Assembly (NCBI RefSeq): GCF_027594745.1
Contig: NZ_CP110854.1
Location: 3,923,501 to 3,987,500 of the forward strand
Direction of reading: 5' to 3'
Length of the DNA stretch: 64,000 nt
Origin: Saprospira grandis
GTDB taxonomy: Bacteria; Bacteroidota; Bacteroidia; Chitinophagales; Saprospiraceae
The notes below the pieces were generated by a model that was not told the origin of the DNA, searched no databases, and worked only from the letters and a program-made list of their open reading frames with translations. A program made the translations under genes and the position numbers. Every line of letters begins with the position of its first letter. Position 1 is the first letter of the stretch. Positions 9,231 through 17,994 of the stretch are shown here, one piece after another.

Positions 9231-9233
9231 AAC

Positions 9234-10040
9234 ATGCCGATTTATATCGACCAAATGGGCCGCTCTGTAAGAATTGCAGAGCGGCCTCAACGTATTATAT
9301 CGCTGGTCCCTTCTCAGACAGAATGGCTGGCCGATTTGGGTTTGGAGCAGGAAGTCATTGCTTTGACCAAATTTTGTATTCATCCTCATTCTTGGTGGCG
9401 AGAAAAAGAGCGGATTGGCGGGACCAAAAGCTTGGACCTAGACAAAATCAGAAGTCTTCAGCCAGATTTAATTATTGCCAACAAAGAGGAAAACACAAAG
9501 GCAGAAATAGAACTTTTGGCCCAAGAATTTCCAGTTTGGATTTCGGATATCGCCAATTTGCCGCAGGCCCTAGAAATGATGCGGGCTTTGGGCCAAATTA
9601 CGGGCCAAGCCCAGCGGGCCGAAAGCCTTTTGGCCCCTTTTGAAGAGGCCTTGGCGGCTTATCAGGCGCCTGCAGCTAATTTGTCGGTGGCCTATTTTAT
9701 TTGGCGGCAGCCCTGGATGCTGGCCGCAGGCCAAACCTTTATAGACGAAATGCTCAATTGGGCGGGATTTAAAAATGTCCTGGGGCATTTGGCCCGTTAT
9801 CCCAGTCTATCGCTAAAGGAATTGGAGCAAGAAAAAATTGATTTGATTTTCTTATCTTCGGAGCCCTATCCCTTTAAGGAAAAACATATCGCCGAGCTAA
9901 AAGAAATTTGGCCCAATAGCCAGATCCTTTTGGTAGATGGCGAGATTTTTTCTTGGTATGGTTCTCGTCTTTTTAAGGCCCCAGATTATTGTCGGGCGCT
10001 ATGGAAAAGAATCGTGGCGGCAGGGAAGTTGGGCGGCTAG
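9234..10040 (+). CDS. Helical backbone metal receptor (BtuF/FepB-like binding protein)
   Basis: A 268-residue type III periplasmic-binding-protein fold. It starts MPIYIDQMGRSVRIAERPQRIISLVPSQTEWLADLGL, the usual beginning of cobalamin/iron-siderophore binding proteins, followed by VIALTKFCIHP, the IGGTKSLDLDKIRSLQPDLIIANKEEN lobe-1 motif, the long backbone helix and a second lobe with LFLSSEPYPF-like strand (about residues 205-215). There is no signal peptide or lipobox, so the protein as annotated would be cytoplasmic. Such signal-less versions are common in Bacteroidota and their cargo is unclear. It sits 4 bases downstream of the methyltransferase. A - repeat arm begins directly after its stop. 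Confidence 0.85.
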   Translation: MPIYIDQMGRSVRIAERPQRIISLVPSQTEWLADLGLEQEVIALTKFCIHPHSWWREKERIGGTKSLDLDKIRSLQPDLIIANKEENTKAEIELLAQEFPVWISDIANLPQALEMMRALGQITGQAQRAESLLAPFEEALAAYQAPAANLSVAYFIWRQPWMLAAGQTFIDEMLNWAGFKNVLGHLARYPSLSLKELEQEKIDLIFLSSEPYPFKEKHIAELKEIWPNSQILLVDGEIFSWYGSRLFKAPDYCRALWKRIVAAGKLGG

Positions 10041-10200
10041 CCGCCCTTGGCCCGCAGGGCCAAAACGGCTGAGGGATGGACAGCAGTGGCCCAAAGGGCC
10101 AGACCCAGCCGCCTTTGGCGGCGCAGGGCCGAGCGAATAGCGAGCTGCGAAACAGCCCGACCCGAGCCGATAGGCGAGGGGCAGCCCCAAAAGAAAAAAA
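10041..10200. repeat. Intergenic - repeat arm
   Basis: A single - arm directly after a TAG stop. It has the shared core GGGCCGAGCGAATAGCGAGC near 10127 and ends GGCAGCCCCAAAAG. It lies between two + strand genes with no + arm or hairpins. The short remainder to 10237 is AT-rich leader. Confidence 0.75.
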
Positions 10201-10237
10201 ATAATCAGTTTATCAACAGCTAATTGGATTTAACGCT

Positions 10238-12280
10238 ATGAAAAACAGAAAGTATCCCCTTTTACTCTTGTCTTTTGCGCTATTGGGCGCCAACAGCCTG
10301 ATGGGGCAAACCTTTAGTGAGTATGATTGGGGGGGCGAGATGCCCAAAGCGGGGGAAATTCCCGCAGAAATGCAGCAGGAAGATGCCGTAATTCTGAAAA
10401 GCTCGACCTATAGTAGCAATGAGTTTTCGGGGACCTTCCCTTATATCGAGCAGCTGGCCAACTACAAAGAATACCAGCATATTAAGTTCTTAAAAGCCGA
10501 GGCCACAGAGGATTATGAGCATCTGATTATTCCCAAATTTAAGGGCCGAATTGGCGATTTTGTGCAGATGAAATATGTGGATGTGCGCATTCGCAGAAAA
10601 GATGGCAGTGTAGAGGACCTGGTCATTCGGGACTTGGAGCAGCCCAAATTTGAGGAAGATGATGAGTTGTATGAGACGCAAAAAAATGCATATATCTATA
10701 AATTGCCCAAGCTAGAGCCGGGCGATGAAATGGAGCAAATTACGGTGATTGAGTCGAAATTTCCGGACCAAGGGCGAATTGTTACCTTATATAAGGACTA
10801 CCCTGTATTGGAAAGTGAATTTAAGATTTCTGTTCCGACCTCAGTGGGCTTGAAAGGGCAGATTTATAATGGGATGCCTGCGGTAGACATTAAGGAAAGA
10901 GGCGAGCAGCGCTTTTATACTTGGAAAATGAACAACCTAAAAGCGGTACCAGAGGCCAATAGTTCGGGGACCATTTTTACGACCGAGCTAGAGCATTTTG
11001 TCTACGAGCTAGACTTTTCGGCCTTGCGTTCGGACCGCAGCATGAAGGTGAACAACTTTAGCGACCTTTTGCGTCAGTATAGCACGGACTTTATGGATGT
11101 GCGTATTCGTTCGAAGAAGAAAGTGCGCAAATTTTATGAAACCCTTTTTGCAGAAGGCGCCAAAACCTTTAAGAAGTCGGCAGAAGAACTAAGCGTAGTC
11201 GAAAAGGCCTATTTGATGAACAACTTTGTGGTTAAGGAGCTACAATTGGTGGGTCGCCTTAAGGACTTTGAAGAAAGTGAGGGCATTGATTATTTCTTGA
11301 CCAATAAGAAAGCGGACTTTAGCAGTTTACTTTGTATTTACCGCGACTTTTTTGAGCGCCATAATATCGAGTTCTATTTTGGTATTGGCAAAAGCCGATT
11401 TAATGGACCTTTTGATAAGGACTATCCTTCGGCCACGCAGATTAGCTCTTACCTCTTTGTCTTTAAGGATGAAAATGGTTCGCTCTTTACCATTACGCCC
11501 ACAGGAGGCTTGAATGAATTGCCTGCAGAACTGCAGAACACCAGCTGTTTCATGCTCGATCTCAATGATAAAAAGGCTAGTTTGCAATCAATCAACTTTA
11601 ATGATGCCGTTTTAAAGGACAGCAAAAACAACAGCCGCAAGCGCCGTTTGCAACTGACCGTAGCCAAAAACGGAGATGCTGTCATCAAGGGCGATCTCAA
11701 GCTTTCGGGTTTGTTTTCTGGTCAACGCAGCAACTGGGTAGCCGCCAATAAAGAAGGGCAAGATAGTTTGAAACTGGCTTTAGAGCGTAGCCTAAGCAGC
11801 CGTTTTGATGACCGTGAAGTAAGCGTAAAATCGGTAGAAATCAAGCAATTGAACATTGTACAGCCCTATGCTTTCTCATTGGTCTATGAAGCCGAAGTAA
11901 AAGGTCTTTTTGAAGAAAAAGAGGGTAAAATCTCGCTCAAGCTCAAAGACTGGTTGGGCCATAGCATTCGCTGGGTCAGCAATGCCGACAAGCGTACCTT
12001 AGATTATCACAACCGCTTTTTGGGCCAAGATGAAGAAGAAATCTTCTTGGTTTTTGACTCGCCTAGAAAGGTGGAAGAAATTAAAAGCCTAACGGCCAAA
12101 AAAGAGAATGATCAAGCTACTTATAGCCTAAAAGTGAGCCAAATGCAGCCCAATGTGGTGCGCATCAACTCTAGCTATAGCGTCAAGCAATTGGACCTTA
12201 AGCCCGAAGAGGCAAAAAAGCAACAAGAGATCAATAAACTTTGGGATGAATTGACCGACAAACGCATTTACCTCAAGTAA
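10238..12280 (+). CDS. Secreted DUF3857-like protein
   Basis: A 680-residue exported protein with a clear signal peptide (MKNRKYPLLLLSFALLGANSLMGQ, cut after GQ is the usual Bacteroidota site). The middle part, with strand-rich sequence such as IRRKDGSVEDLVIRDLEQ and FPDQGRIVTLYKDYPVLESEFKISVP, resembles DUF3857. The region about 330-470 (LLCIYRDFFERHNIEFYFGIGKSRF) is placed where a transglutaminase-like domain normally follows, but I do not see an intact Cys-His-Asp triad, so catalysis is doubtful. The C-terminus is beta-rich. The function of such proteins is unknown; a periplasmic or outer-membrane-associated role is likely. A strong terminator follows the stop. Confidence 0.7.
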   Translation: MKNRKYPLLLLSFALLGANSLMGQTFSEYDWGGEMPKAGEIPAEMQQEDAVILKSSTYSSNEFSGTFPYIEQLANYKEYQHIKFLKAEATEDYEHLIIPKFKGRIGDFVQMKYVDVRIRRKDGSVEDLVIRDLEQPKFEEDDELYETQKNAYIYKLPKLEPGDEMEQITVIESKFPDQGRIVTLYKDYPVLESEFKISVPTSVGLKGQIYNGMPAVDIKERGEQRFYTWKMNNLKAVPEANSSGTIFTTELEHFVYELDFSALRSDRSMKVNNFSDLLRQYSTDFMDVRIRSKKKVRKFYETLFAEGAKTFKKSAEELSVVEKAYLMNNFVVKELQLVGRLKDFEESEGIDYFLTNKKADFSSLLCIYRDFFERHNIEFYFGIGKSRFNGPFDKDYPSATQISSYLFVFKDENGSLFTITPTGGLNELPAELQNTSCFMLDLNDKKASLQSINFNDAVLKDSKNNSRKRRLQLTVAKNGDAVIKGDLKLSGLFSGQRSNWVAANKEGQDSLKLALERSLSSRFDDREVSVKSVEIKQLNIVQPYAFSLVYEAEVKGLFEEKEGKISLKLKDWLGHSIRWVSNADKRTLDYHNRFLGQDEEEIFLVFDSPRKVEEIKSLTAKKENDQATYSLKVSQMQPNVVRINSSYSVKQLDLKPEEAKKQQEINKLWDELTDKRIYLK

Positions 12281-12305
12281 GCTCAGCAAATTGAGCAAAA
12301 TAGTA

Positions 12306-12339
12306 AGGGCGGCTCCTCAGATGAGGAGCCGCCCTTTTC
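12306..12339 (+). terminator. Strong bidirectional terminator
   Basis: AGGGCGGCTCCTCA, loop GA, TGAGGAGCCGCCCT, then TTTTC. It lies between two convergent genes (stop at 12280 and stop at 12347), so it can serve both. Confidence 0.85.
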
Positions 12340-12346
12340 TTTGGCC

Positions 12347-15300
12347 TTAAATATAAAGTTGTTTATCAGAGGGATCTAGCGCAATATAGAGCAAGACGGC
12401 TAGTTCTTCTGGACTAATTTGGGCCTGATTGGTATAGGCCGTTCGCAGATCGGTTAGGGTAGAGCGGGCCTGTTCTTCGCCCATCCAAATATCGTACAAG
12501 CGAATAATTTCGAGGGGGCTACTGCTTAGGGGCTCTTCCTGAAACTGAATCCGCAGGCGAATGGGGAGGGCCGTTTGTTGGGGCCGATAGAAGAGGTGGT
12601 AGCCCTCTTCTTTTTTGAACAAATCATAGAGGGCATAGCCTTCTACCCAAATCTTTTGAGGCTGCATCCGATAATTGAGGTCCAAATACTCTAAAAGGCG
12701 AGCATAATTGGTCTGCAAATAATCAATTTCTTTTTGTCCTTGGCCCTCAATAGCCGACTCAAAATGCAGGCAGATCGCATCGGTTTCCTCCTGCAGCGCT
12801 AGGCGGCAAGCCATACTCAAATAAGTGACCTTAAGCAACTGCTGCAAATAAAGCGATTGGCTGCGGTCAAATTGATCGGGAGCATTTTGGTAGACATAGC
12901 GAAGTTCGGCCAAGGCGGCATCTTCAAAAACGGCCTCTTGCTTGAGCTGTTCCTGACTAGCGGCTGCTTTTTGGTAGAGTAGGCTTCGGGTACCACTATT
13001 TTTTAAGCGCAGAGGCGTTACCTCCAGACTGAGGCTCTTAAATTCGAGGAGCAGGTGCTGTAGGCCTTCCTTGCTTTGTTCTAACTGCTCTTTGAGCTGA
13101 AAGAAATGCCATTGTTCCTGAGCGGGTTGGCTGCTATAAAAGTGGCTTTCCTCTTCTTGGCTCTCTCGGAGCAGGCCTTGCATCTGTTCTACCTTTCGGA
13201 GCAAATCTTTATAGGCATAAGGCCCTTTTTGCTGCTGCATATTGGGTAGGCCGCTTTGCTCTAAACGCTGAATAAAGCGCAGTTCTTCGATGCGGGCCTG
13301 TAGTTTATCCTCCTTGAGCTGGATATCGAAAATAACGGGTTGTTCTCCGGTTGTTTTCAGTAGTTCTTCGGCGGTAAAGGCCGTTAGGTCTCGTTCAATT
13401 TGTCTTTTGAGGGCGCGTCCCCCCATTCGTTTGCTATAGCCCCTATTGGCCACCCACTCTAGGGCGGCCGCCGAAATATTGAGGATACTAGTTCTTCGAA
13501 CAAAGCCATCTCTACTGAGTAGCTGCTTAATTTGCAGCTGAGCAATTTGTAGAATATGCGGCAGTTCTAGGCTATTAAAGATCACGATTTCCTCAATGCG
13601 ATTGATGAGCTCTGGACGGAAGAAATTCTCTACGGCTCGGCGATAAATAGCGGCTTGCTCATCGGGACTATTGCCAAAGCCCAGGCGGCGGTCCAAATCT
13701 TCGGCCCCAATATTCGAGGTCATGATGATAATGGTATTGCTAAAGTCTATCGGGCGACCTAGGGCATCGCTCAGGCGGCCATCGTCCAAAATTTGTAGCA
13801 GCAGGTCGTGCACTAGGGGGTGAGCCTTTTCGATCTCATCAAAAAGCAAAATGCCAAAGGGATTATAGCGAAGTTTTGCGCCCAATTGTCCCTCGGGTTG
13901 GTTGTAGCTGCCCAACAATCGGCTGCTGGCATTATAGTCATTATACTCATTCATATCAAAGCGAATGAGTTGTTTGGGGTCTCCGGTCAAATAATCGCAA
14001 ATGACCTTGGCGGCCTCGGTTTTTCCTACGCCAGTGGGGCCAATAAAGAGGAAGGAGGCCAGCGGGCGGTTGGGGTTTTGCAATTTGGCCTTGAGCAAAT
14101 GAATCAATTGGCTGAGCCGCTCCACGGCCTGTTCTTGTCCAATCAAGCGGGCCGAAATATTTTTACGCAATTCCTCGGCCTCTAGCTGATAGTTATCGTC
14201 TAGAATAGGCGAGGCCAAGCCCGTATACTCCTTAAATTCTTCCTGTACTTCTTCTACATCAATACTTTGGCCCTGTAGTTTTCGGGCCAGTTGCCGCATC
14301 ATTTTGGCCACACTACCCGGCAGGGCTCTTTTCTTAAAGTAGTTATGATGGATATTGAGCATCTGCTGTAGAGCAGGCACACTAATGCTACAAGCTTCTT
14401 GCAACTCGAGCTCTTTGCGCAGGCCCAAAAGCATGCGGGCGGCCTCCTCCTCCTTGGCGGCGGGAATCCGTTTGAGCTGAAACAGTTCGGTAAATCGACG
14501 GTCTTTTTCTTGCAAAAGCTTCCATTCCTCCGAGCTAGCAATCAAGATGAGCTGAAAGGCCTGCTGCTCTAGATAGGGCTTGAGCAAATCGGCCAAGGTC
14601 ATGCTATTTTGGGCCGTTTTTCCAATTCGGACCAAAGCCAAAGGGTTGTCAATAACGAGTTTATGGCTCAGTTGCTTATTGCGATAGCCTTTGGGCGAGC
14701 GCAGTTCCTCCACAATGGCCTCCATTCGCTTTTGCCACATACCCACAATGCTCATTCCCGAAATCACTCGGATGGGATCGAGCCGCCAGATGATTTCTTC
14801 CTCCTCGGGCAGCTCTTCTTCGCCTTTTTGCATATAGCGGTAGACCATCTCTTCAATTAGGCTGTGCCGCCCCACACCGGCCTCACCAATGAGGACCAAA
14901 GGCTGGTTGTTGGGTCCATACACCAAGGGGTAAAGCTCTTTTATCAGCTCTTCTCGCTCAAAGGCGCGTTGCAATTCACTAGGGTAAAAGTTGTTGAGGT
15001 TGCGCCCCAAACGCTCTAGTTCATCGGCGCCATCAAAGGAAGTAGGAGCCTGAAAAAAGGCCATCATATCACTGCCTGCAGTCGCTTCAAAAGAGAAATC
15101 TCCCTGCTCTAAGCTAATGCGCATTTGTAGTTCTTGCACAAACTCAGAACGCTGCAAACAAAACTGCTGCAACTCCTCCAAACTGCTGCCTTCTTCCAGC
15201 TCCATCAACAACAATTCCTCAATCACTTCTTTTGTTTGGGCCAAAATATCAGAGGGCTTTTGCCGCTCTGCATCCACCAAAAAACAATAGGACTGAAAAC

Positions 15301-15643
15301 TGGGCAGACAAACAATGCCCTGCTCCTGCAACTGAAAATAAAGGATGTGAAAACGCCCCTGAAAGAGCTGCTCTTTCTCTAACAGAAACTTGAGCTGCGG
15401 CTTGAAGGATTGCATCTTTGGCGAAAAACGAAACCAAAAAAGCTGCTCCATATTGTCTCTGCGCAACTTGAAATCTCTAAAATAGGCCCGCAACTCTTTT
15501 CTAAATTGCTGAAGCGCAGCTTCATAACGACGATCGGTGGCAATGGGCGATTGGAAAAATAGCGGGCGAATATAATATTGCCAGCGCTCATCTACCTTAA
15601 TATTTTGGACCAAAATAGGCAGTTGCAGCTGTACAGAGGACAT
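12347..15643 (-). CDS. Clp/Hsp100-like AAA+ ATPase, paralogue 1
   Basis: A 1098-residue double AAA+ protein. The second AAA+ domain is canonical: Walker A FIGPTGVGKTEAAKVI (about residue 536), Walker B FGILLFDEIEKAHPLVHDLL, sensor-1 IIIMTSNIGAEDLD and arginine finger FFRPELINRIEEIVIF, as in ClpB/ClpC. The first AAA+ domain is degenerate: its P-loop reads GEAGVGRHSL, with Arg in place of the essential Lys, and the Walker B position reads LVIDNP. The N-terminal 230 residues are not the usual Clp N repeat. The C-terminal 270 residues are an unusual Glu/Gln-rich helical extension. A second protein of identical length lies at 46713-50009. Role inferred: protein unfolding or complex disassembly. 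Confidence 0.8.
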   Translation of the reverse strand: MSSVQLQLPILVQNIKVDERWQYYIRPLFFQSPIATDRRYEAALQQFRKELRAYFRDFKLRRDNMEQLFWFRFSPKMQSFKPQLKFLLEKEQLFQGRFHILYFQLQEQGIVCLPSFQSYCFLVDAERQKPSDILAQTKEVIEELLLMELEEGSSLEELQQFCLQRSEFVQELQMRISLEQGDFSFEATAGSDMMAFFQAPTSFDGADELERLGRNLNNFYPSELQRAFEREELIKELYPLVYGPNNQPLVLIGEAGVGRHSLIEEMVYRYMQKGEEELPEEEEIIWRLDPIRVISGMSIVGMWQKRMEAIVEELRSPKGYRNKQLSHKLVIDNPLALVRIGKTAQNSMTLADLLKPYLEQQAFQLILIASSEEWKLLQEKDRRFTELFQLKRIPAAKEEEAARMLLGLRKELELQEACSISVPALQQMLNIHHNYFKKRALPGSVAKMMRQLARKLQGQSIDVEEVQEEFKEYTGLASPILDDNYQLEAEELRKNISARLIGQEQAVERLSQLIHLLKAKLQNPNRPLASFLFIGPTGVGKTEAAKVICDYLTGDPKQLIRFDMNEYNDYNASSRLLGSYNQPEGQLGAKLRYNPFGILLFDEIEKAHPLVHDLLLQILDDGRLSDALGRPIDFSNTIIIMTSNIGAEDLDRRLGFGNSPDEQAAIYRRAVENFFRPELINRIEEIVIFNSLELPHILQIAQLQIKQLLSRDGFVRRTSILNISAAALEWVANRGYSKRMGGRALKRQIERDLTAFTAEELLKTTGEQPVIFDIQLKEDKLQARIEELRFIQRLEQSGLPNMQQQKGPYAYKDLLRKVEQMQGLLRESQEEESHFYSSQPAQEQWHFFQLKEQLEQSKEGLQHLLLEFKSLSLEVTPLRLKNSGTRSLLYQKAAASQEQLKQEAVFEDAALAELRYVYQNAPDQFDRSQSLYLQQLLKVTYLSMACRLALQEETDAICLHFESAIEGQGQKEIDYLQTNYARLLEYLDLNYRMQPQKIWVEGYALYDLFKKEEGYHLFYRPQQTALPIRLRIQFQEEPLSSSPLEIIRLYDIWMGEEQARSTLTDLRTAYTNQAQISPEELAVLLYIALDPSDKQLYI

Positions 15644-15649
15644 AAATTT

Positions 15650-16162
15650 TACTGGTTTTAGTTTAAGCTTAGCAAGCTAAGGAATCTAAACTGTTTGGGC
15701 AAAGGCCTCCGCATATATTTAAGGCGCAGTTTGCTTTTTTATTTTTTTTGGGGCGTTACTCCTTTCAGTCGTCGAACTGCGGCCAAAGGCCTTGTTGTCG
15801 CAGCAAAGCTGCGGCGCTACTTTTCGCAGCTCGCTGTTCGCTCGGCCCTGCGGCGGCTTTGCCGCCTTGGTCTGGCCTACGGCCACTGCTGCACATCGGT
15901 TACTCCCGTTGGTCGTCGAACTGCGCCCTAAAGGGCTTGTTGTGGCCGCTCAACTTTAGTTTTTTCTCAGGGCCTTTTTCTTCGGCCCTTAATTTTAGGA
16001 GGGTCCAAAACCTTTGGTCCAGCTCAGCCGTCACTCTGGTCCTCCTATTGGTCGTCGAACTGTGCCTTAAAGGGGGTATTGTCGCTGTTCGAAGGTTCCC
16101 ATTATAAGAAGTAATTTAGTGACAGTTATCTTTGTTTTTATTGGATCTAAAAAAGAAGTGAG
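15650..16162. repeat. Intergenic + repeat arm with inserted GTTACTCC modules
   Basis: No gene seen. AT-rich sequence to about 15745 is followed by a + arm (TTTTTTTTGGGGCGTTACTCC...). Its standard core (CAGCTCGCTGTTCGCTCGG near 15828) is broken up by the submodule GTTACTCC...GGTCGTCGAACTGCG...TTGTTGTCG, found at about 15754-15800 and again near 15900-15945 and 16045-16085. The same submodule occurs at 43355, 60538 and inverted at 16790. Confidence 0.7.
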
Positions 16163-16624
16163 TTGTTATTTTTGTTGTTTTTTTTGCTGCGGGATAGCTA
16201 CGGACAATTTATTATCAAGCATAATATTTCTATTGCTGAGCGTTTATTGCTCATCTTGAGTATTATTCCGCATGCTGAGCCTTTTTATTTGACTGAGGCG
16301 CTGGCACATTTAAAGGCGGCCACAAATGATTTGGAGACCAAAGTTCTTTTTGTGCGTTATGACACGCCTAAATTTTTAGAATTTGCGCTTTTTCGTGACC
16401 CCAATTTGGGCTATTATTTACCAACGGGCAATACTTTTTTGTATTTACTCTTTGGGCAAGATATAAAGAGTCGTTTGGCCTATAGCCATTTACTTAAAAA
16501 TAGTCATCCTTTTTATCAGCAGAAGATTTTGCACAAACAGGCTTTGAAGGGAGCGGCAGTTTTTGGTAGTGAATTACTATTGGCTGATATTTCTTTTTAT
16601 GAAAGTTTGTTGAACAATAAATAG
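16163..16624 (+). CDS. hypothetical protein, possibly exported
   Basis: A 153-residue protein with no family I recognise. From the TTG at 16163 it begins MLFLLFFLLRDSYGQ, a hydrophobic run ending in an SYGQ-like cleavage site, though without the basic residue that normally precedes it. A stop codon 5 codons upstream leaves only TTG as an upstream start. The rest is mixed helical sequence (FYLTEALAHLKAATNDLETKVLFVRYD...) with normal composition and an end KDIKSRLAYSHLLKNSH region that looks like real protein. It stands alone between two repeat blocks, 290 bases before the large toxin-type gene. Confidence 0.55.
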   Translation: MLFLLFFLLRDSYGQFIIKHNISIAERLLLILSIIPHAEPFYLTEALAHLKAATNDLETKVLFVRYDTPKFLEFALFRDPNLGYYLPTGNTFLYLLFGQDIKSRLAYSHLLKNSHPFYQQKILHKQALKGAAVFGSELLLADISFYESLLNNK

Positions 16625-16639
16625 TTGAAGAAAAGGGGG

Positions 16640-16870
16640 CGCATTTGGCCTAGCGATGTGCAGCAGTGGCCGTCAGGCCAGACCGAAGCGCGCAGCGCTG
16701 AAGGGCCGAGCGAATAGCGAGCTGCGAAACGTAGCGCCGACGAGCGCAGCGAGGCGGAGGCCCCAAAACAGCAGCGAGCTGCGGAACGACAACAAGAACT
16801 TTAGTTCGCAGTTCGACGACCAAAGGGAGTAACCGCCGACGAGCGCAGCGAGGCGGAGGCCCCAAAATCT
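16640..16870. repeat. Intergenic - repeat arm, partly duplicated
   Basis: A - arm with core GGGCCGAGCGAATAGCGAGC near 16703. It ends GGCGGAGGCCCCAAAACAGC and is followed by a second end with the inverted CGACAACAAG...AGTTCGACGACC...GGAGTAACC submodule, finishing GGCGGAGGCCCCAAAATC at about 16870. The pattern reads as one element inserted into another. Confidence 0.7.
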
Positions 16871-16914
16871 TAAATAAATAAACAGAAAGAAGTTATCCTC
16901 AAAAAAATATCCCC

Positions 16915-17982
16915 ATGGCAAAGCAATTACAAAAACAGCAGGAGAAGCAGGGTTTAGGAGCAGTACAAGGGCAAAAAAACAGCATTGAATCTACGGAGGC
17001 CGCTTATCCGATGAGTTATACGGCGGGTTATGAAAATGGCTATGAGGCTTATCCTCCTTTATATGGGGAGGGTGAAGTAGAGCGTGTAGAAGCTGGGCAA
17101 GAAAACAATGAGCAAGTAGTTGTAGAAACAACAGGAGTAGCTCCTCTTCAGCAAACGCCAGCATTAGCTTTGAATGCAGAAGAGAGTTTGGATGGAATGA
17201 GTGCTGGTTTGCAAGTGGAGAGTAGCGAAAGCAGTTCGGCTGGAGATGCTGCGGGAGCGGGAGGAAGTGGTTCTGGAACGGTTGGGCCTACTCCGCCACC
17301 GATTGCGCCTACTGAGGATCCTGATTTTAATGCTGTAGAAGAAAAAATTGTAGCTGGAGGAGAACAATATAAAGAGCATGAAGCGGCAGCTTCATTGTCT
17401 AAGAATGCCGAATTGGCTGCGCCTTTGGCTGAGGGGGAGCGAGAAGGTTTGGCTGAGCAGGGGCAAATTAACAAAATGGATGCTCAGGAGCCTGCTGCCT
17501 TTAATGCCGAGCAATTTGTGGGGGCTTTGATGAATCGGATTGCGGCCATTATGCCTAAAACGGAAAAAGAGGCGGATAATTTTGAGCGCAATGATGGTTT
17601 GGGTAAAATGAGTCAGACGGTTTCTGCAGAAGTAGGAAAAGAGAAGCAGGCTGCAGAACATGCGATAGAGGGGGCTAGTGAAGAAGCGCCTCAAGTGGGG
17701 GCTGTTTCTGCACGAACCGTAGAACAATTGGAAGGTCCAGAACTAGGTCCTGTAGCTGCGCCAGTTGGTGGAGGAGCGGCTATTCCCGATGCTCGAGAAG
17801 CCGTTTATGTAGAAAATGTTGTTGATGATCGTTTGGGGGAAATCGACAGCTTGATGGAGAGCAATGAGGTAAAAGATGAGCAATTGGCAGCCTCTAATGA
17901 AGCGAGCTTTTTGACTGCTTTGGGAGAGAAAGAAGGGGCAAAAACGGGCAGTGAAGAAATGAAAACGGCTGTTCGTTTATAA
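16915..17982 (+). CDS. eCIS-type large cargo/toxin protein, N-terminal segment (ends at in-frame TAA)
   Basis: Encodes 355 residues from ATG 16915. The sequence is low-complexity, acidic and Ala/Glu-rich, with a Gly/Pro linker (GAGGSGSGTVGPTPPPIAPTEDPDFN). It then has segments such as GALMNRIAAIMPKTEKEADNF and SAEVGKEKQAAEHAIEGASE, which I associate from memory with the large proteins encoded beside extracellular contractile injection systems (eCIS). It ends AVRL-TAA at 17980-17982. After the TAA the same frame continues without a break (ETGI, then the next entry), so this and 17995-20763 are one gene of about 1280 codons with a nonsense codon. No DUF4157 metallopeptidase motif is present in this portion, and no injection-machinery gene is in the window. 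Confidence 0.75.
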   Translation: MAKQLQKQQEKQGLGAVQGQKNSIESTEAAYPMSYTAGYENGYEAYPPLYGEGEVERVEAGQENNEQVVVETTGVAPLQQTPALALNAEESLDGMSAGLQVESSESSSAGDAAGAGGSGSGTVGPTPPPIAPTEDPDFNAVEEKIVAGGEQYKEHEAAASLSKNAELAAPLAEGEREGLAEQGQINKMDAQEPAAFNAEQFVGALMNRIAAIMPKTEKEADNFERNDGLGKMSQTVSAEVGKEKQAAEHAIEGASEEAPQVGAVSARTVEQLEGPELGPVAAPVGGGAAIPDAREAVYVENVVDDRLGEIDSLMESNEVKDEQLAASNEASFLTALGEKEGAKTGSEEMKTAVRL

Positions 17983-17994
17983 GAAACAGGAATT

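Noticed and set aside
16913..17982. DUF4157/HExxH metallopeptidase in the eCIS-type protein
   Set aside because: No HExxH motif is present in either segment; only the core helices and variable tail are seen.
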